Notes: a model not told the origin generated them from the letters alone. Counted from the stretch's first letter, positions 1 through 8,442 are shown. The stretch is 64,000 nucleotides of DNA from Clostridiales bacterium (GCA_015056315.1 SVGN01000007.1:1-64000), one strand, 5' to 3'. Numbers and translations are program-made.

Positions 1-13
1 ACCGCTACAAAAG

Positions 14-46
14 GAAAAACCCCGGAAACTCAGTGTTTCCGGGGCT
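14..46 (-). terminator. Rho-independent terminator of rplM-rpsI
   Basis: Ten-base-pair inverted repeat (20-29 with 35-44) followed, reading leftwards, by a run of five T. It lies 23 bases beyond the rpsI stop codon. Confidence 0.9.
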
Positions 47-68
47 TTCAGGCACTTTTCTGATGAAA

Positions 69-461
69 TTAGCGCTTGCTGAACTGGGGCGCGCGACGAG
101 CGGCTTTGAGGCCGTACTTCTTACGCTCCTTCATACGAGGATCGCGGGTGAGGAAACCGGCCTTCTTCAGGGCATCGCGCAGGTCGGGGTTAGCCTTGAT
201 GAGGGCGCGGCTGATGCCATGACGGATAGCACCGGCCTGGCCGCTGAGGCCACCGCCAACAACGTTGACGAGGATGTCCATATCGCCGCCGGCCTTGGTC
301 AGTTCCAGGGGCTGACGAACGGTCATCTTGAGGGTCTCCAGACCAAAGTAGTTGTCAAGCTCACGCTTGTTGATCAAAATCTTACCGTCGCCGGCGACCA
401 GACGGACGCGGGCAATAGCCTTCTTACGGCGGCCAACGGCATTGTACTCAACTTTTGCCAT
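69..461 (-). CDS. rpsI: 30S ribosomal protein S9
   Basis: Small-subunit ribosomal protein S9 (uS9), 130 residues, full length for the family. It carries the early family motif [12 protein letters not shown] and ends in the typical basic tail (RAPQFSKR) that reaches the P site and contacts tRNA. It lies directly downstream of rplM with a 22-base gap, the usual bacterial arrangement, and shares its promoter and leader. Nothing unusual is seen. Confidence 0.98.
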   Translation of the reverse strand: MAKVEYNAVGRRKKAIARVRLVAGDGKILINKRELDNYFGLETLKMTVRQPLELTKAGGDMDILVNVVGGGLSGQAGAIRHGISRALIKANPDLRDALKKAGFLTRDPRMKERKKYGLKAARRAPQFSKR

Positions 462-483
462 TTTACTTTACGCTCCTTCCGTC

Positions 484-915
484 TTACTTGATCACGAGAA
501 CTTCGGGCTGCTGGGCGGCATGCTCGTGCTCGGCACCGGCATATACCTTCAGCTTCTTGGCCATCTTGCGGCCGAGGGGGCCCTTGGGCAGCATGCCCAC
601 CACTGCCTTCTTGACAGCGAACTCGGGCTTTTCGGCGATCAGGCGGCGATAGACGGTCTCCTTGAGGCCGCCAACGTAGCCGGTGTGATGGTAGTAGATC
701 TTCTGATCCAGCTTCTTACCGGTCAGCTTGATCTTGTCGGCATTAATGATGATGACATAGTCGCCAGTGTCCACATGAGGGGTATAGGTAGGCTTGTTCT
801 TACCGCGCAGGATAGCGGCAACCTGGCTTGCCAGACGGCCCAGAACGACGTCCTGAGCATCGACAATGTACCACTTGCGCTGTACATCCGCGGCCTTGGC
901 CATGTAGGTATTCAA
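484..915 (-). CDS. rplM: 50S ribosomal protein L13
   Basis: Large-subunit ribosomal protein L13 (uL13), 143 residues. Family motifs [18 protein letters not shown] and GMLPKGPLG are visible. I place the start at a TTG (position 915), because the Shine-Dalgarno AAGGAGG sits 8 bases before it but 20 bases before the first ATG (903); L13 proteins also commonly begin with a few residues ahead of MAK. First gene of the rplM-rpsI operon, preceded by a structured leader of about 110 nt. Confidence 0.97.
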   Translation of the reverse strand: MNTYMAKAADVQRKWYIVDAQDVVLGRLASQVAAILRGKNKPTYTPHVDTGDYVIIINADKIKLTGKKLDQKIYYHHTGYVGGLKETVYRRLIAEKPEFAVKKAVVGMLPKGPLGRKMAKKLKVYAGAEHEHAAQQPEVLVIK

Positions 916-1029
916 GGCTAAGTCCTCCTTCAGGGAATCTGTGTTTGATGATGTGTGCGGCTGTTTGATGGTCGCAAACCTCCGCGAGTGTCAATAGGAT
1001 TCCGGGGCTGGCGGAGTCTATTGATGCCA
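916..1029 (-). promoter_or_regulatory. Structured 5' leader of rplM (L13-leader type)
   Basis: About 110 nt between the predicted transcription start and rplM. Reading on the minus strand, CTCCGC (1011-1016) can pair with GCGGAG (980-985), and CAATAG can alternatively pair with CTATTG in the same region. Firmicutes commonly carry an autoregulatory L13 leader here. The structure and position fit, but the Rfam match was not tested. Confidence 0.6.
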
Positions 1030-1035
1030 AAAATC

Positions 1036-1064
1036 ATTCTACCAAATACATCAACTTCTGTCAA
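1036..1064 (-). promoter_or_regulatory. Sigma-A promoter for rplM-rpsI
   Basis: TTGACA (1059-1064), 17-base spacer, TAGAAT (1036-1041) on the minus strand, about 120 bases ahead of the rplM start. Confidence 0.85.
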
Positions 1065-1136
1065 GCACAAAAACAAAGATTTTGCAGCTTTTCGAAAGAA
1101 TTTCTCCCCGCCGCCGCACCTTTGCCCCCCTGCGCG

Positions 1137-1167
1137 GCTCCCGGCAGGAATTTGCCTGCCCGGGAGC
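1137..1167 (+). other. GC-rich stem-loop upstream of the acyltransferase
   Basis: A 12-13-base inverted repeat (1137-1148 with 1155-1167, one bulged C) in the 160 bases between the rplM promoter and the acyltransferase start. No T run follows on either strand. I find no clear plus-strand promoter here, so the function (leader structure or weak barrier) is open. Confidence 0.45.
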
Positions 1168-1221
1168 GAAACAAACAGAAGAAAAACCGCGGCATACCGC
1201 CGCCTTGCCGGAGGTCTACCC

Positions 1222-2259
1222 ATGCAGCACCGCAACGCACTTACCGCACGCCGCGACCCCATTAAGGGCATCGCCATTCTCTGGGTGTGCTTCTTCCATG
1301 CCCGGCTGGGGCTGGAGAACACGCCGGTGCTGGGGGCGCTCCAGCAGGTGGGCTATCTGGGAGTGGATATCTTCACCCTGCTTTCCGGCTACGGGCTCTG
1401 GCATTCCCTTGCCAAGGCTCCCTCCGCCGCTGCTTACCTGAAGCGCCGCGCCGCCCGCCTGCTGCCTGCCTTCCTTCCGGTGGCGCTGCTGTGGTGCCTC
1501 TTGATGCTGCCCGGGCTTGGGCTCACCGGCCGGTCGGCTGTGCACACTGCGCTGGGCACCCTTACCATGACCGGCTACCTGACCCATGCGCCCTTCACCC
1601 TCAACTGGTACCTTTCGCTGCTGCTGGTCACCATCCTGCTGGCAATACCGGTATATGCGCTGCTGAAGAACGCCCCCCGTCCCTGGCTGGGCTGCCTGCT
1701 GCTGATGGCCGGGGCCGGGCTGTGCGGCGTTGCCTTTATCGGCAAAAACCAGCTGATGCTGGTCTCCCGCCTGCCCATCTTTGTGCTGGGCATGGGGCTG
1801 GCCGCCACCCGACCCGCCCGTCAGGACCGCAAAACCGCGGCGCTGCTGTGCCTTGCAGGCTTTCTGGCCGGTGTGGCTCTGCTGTGGTTCGGCTTCACCA
1901 AAAGGCCCGATTGGCTGCTGCGCTACGGCCTGTACTGGTACCCGGGGCTGCTGCTGGTGCCCGGGCTGTGTGCCGGGCTGGGCTTTCTGCTGGACGGGCC
2001 GAAGGAGAACGGCTTTCGCACGCCCCTGCTCACGGCGCTGGGCAAGGCATCCTTTGAGATCTTTCTGTTCAACGGCTGGTTCGAGCTGTACCTGAAGCGC
2101 GTGCTGAACAACAATACGCCCCTGTACCATCTGCTGTTCATGCTGCTGTCCATTCTGCTGGGGCTGGTATGGCACATGGCGGCAGAGCGGCTTCTCAGGC
2201 GGCTGAAAAAAACTGACAGTACCCCTTTGCCGGAGGAGAAAAAGGAGGAAGGTCAATGA
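1222..2259 (+). CDS. Acyltransferase 3 family membrane protein
   Basis: Integral-membrane acyltransferase of the Acyl_transf_3 family, which O-acylates extracytoplasmic glycans, peptidoglycan or lipids; the substrate here is unknown. The protein is 345 residues with about ten hydrophobic segments. The N-terminal signature is visible: IKGIAILWVCFFHAR, with the histidine usually held catalytic, then a Gly-Val-Asp-IF stretch near the second helix. I chose ATG 1222 because GGAGG lies 8 bases upstream and family homology starts there; the reading frame is open further upstream. Its stop overlaps the next start (ATGA), so the two genes are translationally coupled. Confidence 0.85.
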   Translation: MQHRNALTARRDPIKGIAILWVCFFHARLGLENTPVLGALQQVGYLGVDIFTLLSGYGLWHSLAKAPSAAAYLKRRAARLLPAFLPVALLWCLLMLPGLGLTGRSAVHTALGTLTMTGYLTHAPFTLNWYLSLLLVTILLAIPVYALLKNAPRPWLGCLLLMAGAGLCGVAFIGKNQLMLVSRLPIFVLGMGLAATRPARQDRKTAALLCLAGFLAGVALLWFGFTKRPDWLLRYGLYWYPGLLLVPGLCAGLGFLLDGPKENGFRTPLLTALGKASFEIFLFNGWFELYLKRVLNNNTPLYHLLFMLLSILLGLVWHMAAERLLRRLKKTDSTPLPEEKKEEGQ

Positions 2260-2699
2260 TCATCCGCAAGCTGGAAAGGCAGGATCTGCCCGCCTGTGCA
2301 GGCATACTGCAAAGCGTATACAACAACGAGCTGTGGCAGTGCCGGTGGCAGCAGGAGACCGCCGAAGCGTACCTTGGCGACTTCTTTGATATGAAGAAAT
2401 TCGTAGGCTATGCCGCCGAGGAGGATGGGCAGCTGCTGGGCGCGCTGTTCGCCCACGAAAAGGTATGGTGGAACAACAGCGAGGTCTTTGTGGAGGAGAT
2501 GTTCGTTCTGCCTGAGCGGCAGGGGCAGGGCATCGGCTCCCGGCTGATGGATGCCCTGTGGCAGTACGTGACCCAACACCGGCTGGCGGGCATCACGCTA
2601 TCCACCAACCGGTATGCACCCGCCCCCGCCTTCTACCGCAAGCACGGCTTTACCGATTGCGGCCATGTGCTCTTCATGGCAAAGGAAGCGCAGGAATAA
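2256..2699 (+). CDS. GNAT family N-acetyltransferase
   Basis: Acetyl-CoA-dependent N-acetyltransferase of the Gcn5 superfamily, 147 residues. The acetyl-CoA loop is visible as RQGQGIGSRLMDALW, followed by the usual beta5/alpha4 part with YRKHGF near the C-terminus. The substrate cannot be read from sequence. Shine-Dalgarno AAAGGAGG sits in the end of the acyltransferase gene, and start and stop overlap by four bases. The two genes form an operon ending at a strong terminator. Confidence 0.88.
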   Translation: MIIRKLERQDLPACAGILQSVYNNELWQCRWQQETAEAYLGDFFDMKKFVGYAAEEDGQLLGALFAHEKVWWNNSEVFVEEMFVLPERQGQGIGSRLMDALWQYVTQHRLAGITLSTNRYAPAPAFYRKHGFTDCGHVLFMAKEAQE

Positions 2700-2710
2700 C
2701 CCCCGCAGCA

Positions 2711-2749
2711 AAACCGTCGAAGCGCCAAACGGGCTTCGACGGTTTTTTC
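2711..2749 (+). terminator. Rho-independent terminator after the GNAT gene
   Basis: Perfect 13-base-pair stem (2711-2723 with 2733-2745), 9-base loop, run of six T. It lies between convergent genes. Confidence 0.92.
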
Positions 2750-2764
2750 TTTCAGCAATAACGT

Positions 2765-3478
2765 TTATGTTTTCTTTTTCCGCTTCGGAGTGGGCTTTTT
2801 GCCATGCTTGGCGGGCTGCTTCACATGGGCGTTCACCATGGCTTGCACATTGCTGAGCTCCTCCACCGGGCAGCGCACCGCCATCACCTGCCACCAGGAG
2901 GGGCGGTAGATCAGCAGTACGCCGTTTTCCTTCCAGAAATGGGTGCGGCGCACGTCCTTCCAGGCGATGAACTGGTGGCGGATCAGCGTCATATCCAGCA
3001 GGGCCCGCTCATCCCCTTCCAGCTGGGTGAGCATATCGGGGGTCAGCAGCCGGGCCTTGAGCTGCACCGGGCTGTAGTTTTCCAGATATGTCCATGCATG
3101 CAGACCCAGCTTATCCATCGCATAATGGATGCGTTCGCCCCCCTGCAGCCCCAGGGCGACCCAGCCCACAACCAGCGCCGCCACCAGCAGCGCCAGTATG
3201 ATGGGCAAGAAGCTGCTGCCCAGCAGCGCAAGGGCTGCTGCTGCACCGCCAAAGGCGTACTCCGCCGCAAACACACCTGCCGCCACCAGCACCGCCGCAG
3301 GCAGTGCGATGCGCAGCCAGCTGTTCCAGCAGAACCAATCCTTTACCGGCACATGGATCACATCGAACGCAAGGGTCTCGCTGTTGCGGCCCAGCCTGCC
3401 CCCGCAATGGGCGCAATGCTCCGACAGGGGCACTTCCCTGCGGCATTTTTTGCAATATTGTACCAACGGCAAAACCAT
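2765..3478 (-). CDS. Zinc-ribbon membrane protein of unknown function
   Basis: A 237-residue protein that I do not recognise. Residues 8-26 form a Cys4 zinc ribbon (CKKC ... CAHCG). Two long hydrophobic segments follow at about 55-75 and 82-112, then a cytoplasmic domain with a Trp-rich PH-like (bPH2-type) look (WKDVRRTHFWKENGVLLIY), and a Lys-rich tail (KRKKKT). Shine-Dalgarno AAAGGAG lies 5 bases before the ATG. It is convergent with the GNAT gene and divergent from the next small gene. The topology suggests membrane anchoring with a nucleic-acid- or protein-binding ribbon; the role is unknown. Confidence 0.75.
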   Translation of the reverse strand: MVLPLVQYCKKCRREVPLSEHCAHCGGRLGRNSETLAFDVIHVPVKDWFCWNSWLRIALPAAVLVAAGVFAAEYAFGGAAAALALLGSSFLPIILALLVAALVVGWVALGLQGGERIHYAMDKLGLHAWTYLENYSPVQLKARLLTPDMLTQLEGDERALLDMTLIRHQFIAWKDVRRTHFWKENGVLLIYRPSWWQVMAVRCPVEELSNVQAMVNAHVKQPAKHGKKPTPKRKKKT

Positions 3479-3555
3479 CCGCTCCTTTCCGGGGTCATTT
3501 TGGCTGTATAGGCAGATATCCGGGCGGGCAGCCTTACAGCGAGGTGATGATCAAA

Positions 3556-3735
3556 ATGAGTATGTACCCCACTTTGCAGGCCCTTATCAAGCATGATGCC
3601 CGGAGCAAGAGCCTCTTCGATGCCCTGCCCACCGATGTGCAGGTAGCGCTGCAGGAGCAGCAGCAGAGCATCGGCAGCTACGAGGAGCTGAAGCAACGGG
3701 CAAACGGTTTTTTGCGCAGGGAGGCGCAGCGGTAG
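3556..3735 (+). CDS. Small hypothetical protein (59 aa)
   Basis: A short, soluble, probably all-helical protein (YPTLQALIKHDARSKSLF ... RREAQR) with no Cys and no membrane segment. A good Shine-Dalgarno (GAGGTGAT) 7 bases before ATG 3556 supports translation. Small proteins of this kind occur in many Clostridia without a known role; I cannot assign a function. It lies just ahead of the LysM gene's promoter. Confidence 0.6.
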   Translation: MSMYPTLQALIKHDARSKSLFDALPTDVQVALQEQQQSIGSYEELKQRANGFLRREAQR

Positions 3736-3765
3736 GCAAATCTGCCCCCGGAGCCTCATAGGGTA
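3736..3765 (+). promoter_or_regulatory. Candidate sporulation (sigma-E-like) promoter of the LysM gene
   Basis: GCAAATC (3736-3742), 14-base spacer, CATAGGGTA (3757-3765). The sigma-E consensus of Bacillus is roughly KMATATT, 13-15 bases, CATACAHT, and sigma-K uses CATANNNTA. The match is good at the -10 and partial at the -35. It places the transcript start about 30 bases before the LysM start. Confidence 0.45.
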
Positions 3766-3800
3766 TAGGGACGATCCGTCTGAAAGGAGCTTTGATCCCT

Positions 3801-4655
3801 ATGACTCAGAGGCAAAACGGTTCCATCTGCGCAGAAGAATACGTGGTAAAGCGAGGCGACAGCTTCTACCTGATCGCCCACAAGCTGGGCGTTCCCCTGC
3901 GGGATCTGCTGGCCGCCAACCGGGATATCCACCCTGCAAGGCTGATGGTGGGCGATGTGCTGTGCATCCCCCGGGAGGAGGATGACCGGCCCCAAACCGG
4001 CGGCACGGCGGCTCCCGCTCCGGATGCGCCCTCGCTGGACAGCGGCAGCAGCGGCTCCGGCAATGCAGGCAACAGCGGTGCGAATGGCTCCGGCAATGCA
4101 GGCAACAGCGGTGCGAATGGCTCCGGCAGTAGCAGCAGTGCAGGAAACAGCAGTACGGGCAGTTCTGGCAACAACAGCAGCGCAGGCAACAGCGGTGCGA
4201 ACGGCTCCGGCAGTAGCAGCAGTGCAGGCAGCAGCGGCTCCGGCAACAGCGGCGCAACCAGCCCCGGCAGCAATGGCAATACCGGCAGCAGCGCCAGCCC
4301 CGATGCCTCCCCCACGCCCGTGCCTGCGCCTGCCTGCCCCCTGGAGGAACAGGTGACCGTGCGCCCGGGCGAGACCGTTGCGGATATCCAGCTGCAAAGC
4401 CTGCTGAGCCGCAACACCCTGCAGACCGCCAACCCCAGCGTGGATCTGGATGCGCTCCGTGCCGGGCAGACCCTGTGCGTACCCGCGGAGAACACCGCCT
4501 GTACGCTGCCCTCCACCTATACGCTGGTAGAGGGCGAAACGCTGGAATCTGTAGCCATGCGATTCAATCTGCCCCTTGGCAGCCTGCTGCGGGTGAACCC
4601 CTGTCTGGCCCCGCAGGATTTCGAGGAAGGCGTTACCGTGATCCTGCCGCGTTAA
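3801..4655 (+). CDS. LysM-repeat protein with Gly/Ser/Asn-rich linker, possible spore coat protein
   Basis: A 284-residue protein with one LysM at residues 13-58 (EEYVVKRGDSFYLIAHKLG), a low-complexity Gly/Ser/Asn/Ala linker of about 115 residues, and two more LysM-like units (about 180-230 and 234-284). LysM units bind peptidoglycan or chitin-like glycans. There is no signal peptide. Together with the sporulation-type promoter this recalls SafA-like coat proteins made in the mother cell, but that is inference. Start at ATG 3801, with AAAGGAG about 11 bases upstream; a TTG at 3792 would be too close to it. The stop overlaps the convergent SNF2 stop in a shared TTAA. Confidence 0.8.
   Translation: MTQRQNGSICAEEYVVKRGDSFYLIAHKLGVPLRDLLAANRDIHPARLMVGDVLCIPREEDDRPQTGGTAAPAPDAPSLDSGSSGSGNAGNSGANGSGNAGNSGANGSGSSSSAGNSSTGSSGNNSSAGNSGANGSGSSSSAGSSGSGNSGATSPGSNGNTGSSASPDASPTPVPAPACPLEEQVTVRPGETVADIQLQSLLSRNTLQTANPSVDLDALRAGQTLCVPAENTACTLPSTYTLVEGETLESVAMRFNLPLGSLLRVNPCLAPQDFEEGVTVILPR
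4053..4118 (+). repeat. 33-bp tandem repeat inside the LysM gene
   Basis: Two perfect 33-bp units (4053-4085 and 4086-4118), each encoding 11 residues (GSGNAGNSGAN), followed by about 130 bp of diverged versions of the same unit. A minisatellite in a linker, likely to vary in length between strains. Confidence 0.9.
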
Positions 4656-6415
4656 CCATTGCCGGCCAACAGGCGCTCCACCAGCTTTTCGATGTATTGG
4701 CGTGCCTCCTGGGCTGCCATGAGCGCATCGGTCTGGCTCTGGGGCGTATCGCCCATCAGGCCTACGAACTGGCTCACCTTCAGGCCCAGTGCATCCTGCA
4801 TCTCCTGGTCGCTGCCACCGGCGGAGACCAGGTAATAGCAAAGGATGGAGTCGGTCTGCCCCATACGGTGCGCCCGGTCCTCGGCCTGGGAATGCACGGC
4901 AGGCGACCAATCCAGTTCGCCAAAAACCACACAGCTGGCTCTTTGCAGGTTCAGGCCGGAAGCCGCCCGGAGAGAGATGCAGCAAAGATCTGTCTTGCCC
5001 GCCATGAAGCGCTCCACAGCGCGTTCCTTCATGGCGGGTGTTTCTCTGCCGGTAATGAATGCAGGCGAGAAGCTGTGCAGCTCCTTCTTATAGATATCCA
5101 TCACCTGATGGTGGTGGGCAAACAGCAGCACCTTCTCCCCCGCCTCCAAGAGTGCGCGCACGAATTGCGCCACAGAAGGGGCTTTGGCAACACCGGTGGC
5201 CTGCCGCTCGCCCTCCTCCACCTCCATGGCCCACAGGGCCCGCTGGGAGGGAGTGGCCTCCTCCTGCCGGAGGCGGGCAAGAGTCTCTGCCACAGGCTGC
5301 ATCAACTTGCGGTATATGCCCTCATCGCTGTCCACGGCCATGACCAGCCTGCGCTTGGGGGGCAGCTCGCTGAGCACCTCCTGCTTGGTGCGCCGCAGCA
5401 TCAGCCCGTCGGAGCGCAGGCGTTCGCCCAGCACATCCGGCTTGGCAACGATCCGGTTGCCGTAGCCGTAGCACCATTCCCGGGTAAAGCTCTCAAAATC
5501 GCCAAGGCAATGAAAATCCAGAATATTCACCACATTCCAGATCTCTGCGCCCTGGTTGTAGATGGGCGTACCGCTGAGGCCCACCACCCGGTTGGCCCCT
5601 TCGGCCAGCAGGCTGGCAGCGGAGTATTTCTCGGTGCCGCTGCGGCGCAGCTCCTGCACCTCGTCAAAGATCACGGTAGGGATGCCGCACTCGGGCAGGT
5701 ACTCCTTCCAGCCGCGGAGCAGCAGGTAATGCATCAGGTAGATATCCGCCTTGGGCAGCGCATAGGGCTTGAGGCCCTTGATCACATGCACGGTGAGCTT
5801 CTCCCCGTCCGGCTTCTGCACAAAGCGGTCGATCTCTTTCTCCCAGTTGCGCATCAAATGGGGCGGGGCAATGATGAGCGCCGGGTACTCGCCGGTGTGG
5901 CTGAGCATGGCCAGCGCCTGCACCGTTTTACCAAGGCCCATCTCGTCTGCCAGCAGGCAGCGCTCGGAGCGGAGCAGAAAACCCAGCCCCTCCTTCTGGA
6001 AATCGGTCAGCTTGCCCAGAAATGCCGTGGGGTGCGGCTCCACCTTATCCGGCAGGCGCAGGGAAAGCTCCCGCTTGATCACATACTCCCGTGCCTCGGA
6101 GACCGCACTCTGCCAGCGTTCCCAATCCTGCGAGCGCACCAGCAGCGGGTAGCGCAGCATGAGCCAGTTCAGGTCGCCGATGATGCGCTTATGGGCGGTG
6201 AAGCGCGCCTCGCCCCGGCGGCCCGTATCGGAGCCGGGAAACAGCCGCTTGCACAGCTCGGTAACGGTAGGGTCGCCCTTCACGGTCCAGCACTTGCGTT
6301 TTGCGTTGTAGCTGAGCGTGCCGTAGGTGCGGCGATGCTGCTCGGAGGCCACCTGCGCCCCGTCCGTATCCATCAGGTAGGGCGGTATGACCGCGTATTC
6401 GCTCTCATCGTACAT
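4652..6415 (-). CDS. SNF2-family DEAD/DEAH-box helicase-like ATPase
   Basis: Swi2/Snf2-type superfamily 2 ATPase, 587 residues. Motifs run in order: Walker A ADEMGLGKT (about 156-164), DEVQ Walker B, LSGTPIYN (motif III), SLRAASGLNLQ (motif V) and QAEDRAHRMGQT (motif VI). There is no extra nuclease, SWIM or bromo-type domain; about 130 residues precede the ATPase core. The start at 6415 has AAAGGAG 9 bases upstream. It follows a small PD-(D/E)XK nuclease gene by 41 bases in the same operon. SNF2-nuclease pairs are familiar from phage replication modules and some defence islands; here the pair sits behind housekeeping genes. No terminator follows; its stop overlaps that of the convergent LysM gene. 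Confidence 0.88.
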   Translation of the reverse strand: MYDESEYAVIPPYLMDTDGAQVASEQHRRTYGTLSYNAKRKCWTVKGDPTVTELCKRLFPGSDTGRRGEARFTAHKRIIGDLNWLMLRYPLLVRSQDWERWQSAVSEAREYVIKRELSLRLPDKVEPHPTAFLGKLTDFQKEGLGFLLRSERCLLADEMGLGKTVQALAMLSHTGEYPALIIAPPHLMRNWEKEIDRFVQKPDGEKLTVHVIKGLKPYALPKADIYLMHYLLLRGWKEYLPECGIPTVIFDEVQELRRSGTEKYSAASLLAEGANRVVGLSGTPIYNQGAEIWNVVNILDFHCLGDFESFTREWCYGYGNRIVAKPDVLGERLRSDGLMLRRTKQEVLSELPPKRRLVMAVDSDEGIYRKLMQPVAETLARLRQEEATPSQRALWAMEVEEGERQATGVAKAPSVAQFVRALLEAGEKVLLFAHHHQVMDIYKKELHSFSPAFITGRETPAMKERAVERFMAGKTDLCCISLRAASGLNLQRASCVVFGELDWSPAVHSQAEDRAHRMGQTDSILCYYLVSAGGSDQEMQDALGLKVSQFVGLMGDTPQSQTDALMAAQEARQYIEKLVERLLAGNG

Positions 6416-6456
6416 GGGGCACGCTCCTTTCTGCAGGTTTTCTCCGGCGGGGCCGT

Positions 6457-6834
6457 TCAGGGCAAAGCAATACCCCACAGCTGGCTCAGGGTGATGAGCC
6501 GCACCGGCTTGCCCAGAATGGTCTTTGGCAACCGTACGCTGCGCTCCGTAACAACGATCAAGCCGCCTACCGCATCGCAGGCTGCGTAGCGCTGAAGCTG
6601 CGCAGCCAGCGTTGCCGCAGACGGCTTGCCTTTTTTGATCTCCACGCCCACGGTGTCCACCAGGAAATCGATCCGGCAGCCCGGAGCCAGCCTGGCCTCG
6701 TGCGTAAAGGGCAGACCGGCTGCTGTGAGCCGCTGCCCTACGCAGGCGTGGATATCGGTTTCGTACATGGCGATGGGCGAGCGCAGCTCCATCAGGGCTG
6801 CTGCGACCTGTGCCATGGTAACTTGCTCAAGCAT
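6457..6834 (-). CDS. Small PD-(D/E)XK nuclease-fold protein
   Basis: A 125-residue protein with a compact PD-(D/E)XK pattern: a Glu in helix 1 (YETDIHACV, about 25), Asp56 in CRIDFLVD, the E-x-K pair Glu65 and Lys67 in GVEIKKGK, and a Gln-containing helix (AQLQRYA, about 78-84). All catalytic positions appear intact, so an active Mg-dependent nuclease or single-domain endonuclease is likely. It starts 3 bases after the yhbY stop, which implies translational coupling, and precedes the SNF2 gene. Functional partnership with the helicase is inferred from this linkage. VRR-NUC or Holliday-resolvase-like relatives are alternatives. Confidence 0.7.
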   Translation of the reverse strand: MLEQVTMAQVAAALMELRSPIAMYETDIHACVGQRLTAAGLPFTHEARLAPGCRIDFLVDTVGVEIKKGKPSAATLAAQLQRYAACDAVGGLIVVTERSVRLPKTILGKPVRLITLSQLWGIALP

Positions 6835-6837
6835 AAC

Positions 6838-7125
6838 TCAATCCAGAATGATCTGCTTGTTCTTGCGGCTCTCCCGGTACATAACGAACCGGCGGCCGAT
6901 GCACTGCACAGGCTCTGCGCCCAGGCGGCCGCACAGCTCGTCCAGCGCCTCACGGGCGGAAAGCTCGCAGTTCTGCTGCACCACACACTTGATAAGCTCG
7001 CGGGCCTCCAGTGCGTCGTAGGCCTCCTTTACGGTGCCGTCGGTAACGCCTTCCTTGCCGATGAAAAGGATGGGATCCATGGTATTGGCCATGCTGCGAA
7101 GCTTGGCTCTCTGCTTGCTGGTCAT
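6838..7125 (-). CDS. yhbY: YhbY family RNA-binding protein
   Basis: CRM-domain protein of 95 residues that binds pre-50S ribosomal particles in E. coli. It starts TSKQRAKLRSMAN and has the family GKEGVT loop and the C-terminal IGRRFVMYRES strand. It lies 16 bases after obg, a frequent neighbour in Firmicutes, consistent with a shared ribosome assembly role. Confidence 0.93.
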   Translation of the reverse strand: MTSKQRAKLRSMANTMDPILFIGKEGVTDGTVKEAYDALEARELIKCVVQQNCELSAREALDELCGRLGAEPVQCIGRRFVMYRESRKNKQIILD

Positions 7126-7141
7126 TGGGTTATCTCCTTAC

Positions 7142-8410
7142 TTATTCCACAAAATCGAATTCCATATCGCCGATGCAGATGGTGCTGCCCTCACCCGCGC
7201 CCTTCTGGCGCAGCGCATCGATGATGCCGCGATCCCTGAGGGTGCGGTGGAACCAGTTGAGGCTCTCCTCGTCGTCGAAGTTGACGCTGTCGATGAAGTG
7301 CTGCATGGCTGCGCCTTCCACGAAGAAGGTGTCGTTCTCCCGACGGATGGTGTAGCCATCGTCGGTAATGACGGGCACCTCCACCTCCTCCTCGGCAAAC
7401 ACGCGGGGCGGCGGCAGCTCGGGCAGCAGGTTGACCACCCGATCCAGCACCGCGTCGAAGCCCTGCACCGTGGCGGCGCTTACCGGGTAGGTCTCGTAGC
7501 CAAGGGCCTCGAAGGCATCCTCCAGCTTATCGATCTCGCAGGGGTCGGCGATCAGGTCGCACTTGTTGAGCAGCACCAGCTGGGGGCGGCCCTCCGGCTC
7601 GCCGTACTTCTGCAGCTCCAGATTGATGATGCGGAAATCCTCCAGCGGGTCGCGGCCCTCGCTGCCGGAGGCATCCACCACGTGCAGCAGCAGACGGGTG
7701 CGCTCCACATGGCGCAAAAAGTCGTGGCCAAGGCCAACGCCCTCGCTGGCACCCTCCACCAGACCGGGGATATCCGCCAGGACGAAATCGCTGCCGTGGC
7801 GCTTTACGATGCCCAGATTGGGGGTAAGGGTGGTAAAGTGATAGTTGGCGATCTTGGGCTTGGCAGCGGTCAGGGTGGCCAGGATGGTGCTCTTGCCCAC
7901 GTTGGGGAAGCCCACCAGGCCCACATCCGCAATGGTCTTCAGCTCCAGACGGAACACATGGGTCTCGGTCTTGATGCCGGGCTTGGCAAAGTTGGGAGCC
8001 TGACGGGTGGGGGTGGCAAAGTGCATATTGCCAAAGCCGCCGCGGCCGCCGTTCAGCAGCACCTTGGTCTGGCCCGGTTCGCTCATATCGGCTACCACTG
8101 CGCCATCGCTTTCCCGGAGGAACACGGTGCCCACAGGTACCTTGATGGTCAGATCCTGGCCCCGCTTGCCGTGGCAGCGGTTGGCGCTGCCGTCGCCGCC
8201 GTTTTCGGCCAGATACTTGGTATGGAAACGGAAATCCAGCAGGGTATGCATATTGGGGTCTGCATAGAGGATGATGTTGCCGCCGCGGCCGCCGTCGCCG
8301 CCATCGGGGCCGCCGTTCTGCACGAACTTCTCCCTGTGGAATGAAACGCAGCCGTTGCCGCCGTTGCCGGCCTTCACGGTAATGGAAACTCTGTCAACAA
8401 AAGACGCCAT
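7142..8410 (-). CDS. obg: GTPase Obg (CgtA)
   Basis: Essential Obg GTPase acting in late 50S assembly and stress response, 422 residues. The N-terminal Gly-rich OBG fold (about 1-158) is clear (GGNGCVSF, GGDGGRGGN). The G domain has P-loop GFPNVGKST, DIPGLVEGA (G3) and NKCD (G4), and an OCT domain occupies the last 80 residues. Situated between nth and yhbY in the minus-strand run beginning at folT. Confidence 0.97.
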   Translation of the reverse strand: MASFVDRVSITVKAGNGGNGCVSFHREKFVQNGGPDGGDGGRGGNIILYADPNMHTLLDFRFHTKYLAENGGDGSANRCHGKRGQDLTIKVPVGTVFLRESDGAVVADMSEPGQTKVLLNGGRGGFGNMHFATPTRQAPNFAKPGIKTETHVFRLELKTIADVGLVGFPNVGKSTILATLTAAKPKIANYHFTTLTPNLGIVKRHGSDFVLADIPGLVEGASEGVGLGHDFLRHVERTRLLLHVVDASGSEGRDPLEDFRIINLELQKYGEPEGRPQLVLLNKCDLIADPCEIDKLEDAFEALGYETYPVSAATVQGFDAVLDRVVNLLPELPPPRVFAEEEVEVPVITDDGYTIRRENDTFFVEGAAMQHFIDSVNFDDEESLNWFHRTLRDRGIIDALRQKGAGEGSTICIGDMEFDFVE

Positions 8411-8442
8411 AACTTACTCCTTTTTTCAACTGCGGCTGCGGA

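Noticed and set aside
4053-4260. Repeats resembling a CRISPR-like array
   Set aside because: Units are contiguous without spacers and encode a Gly/Ser/Asn linker in the LysM gene; no cas genes in the window.
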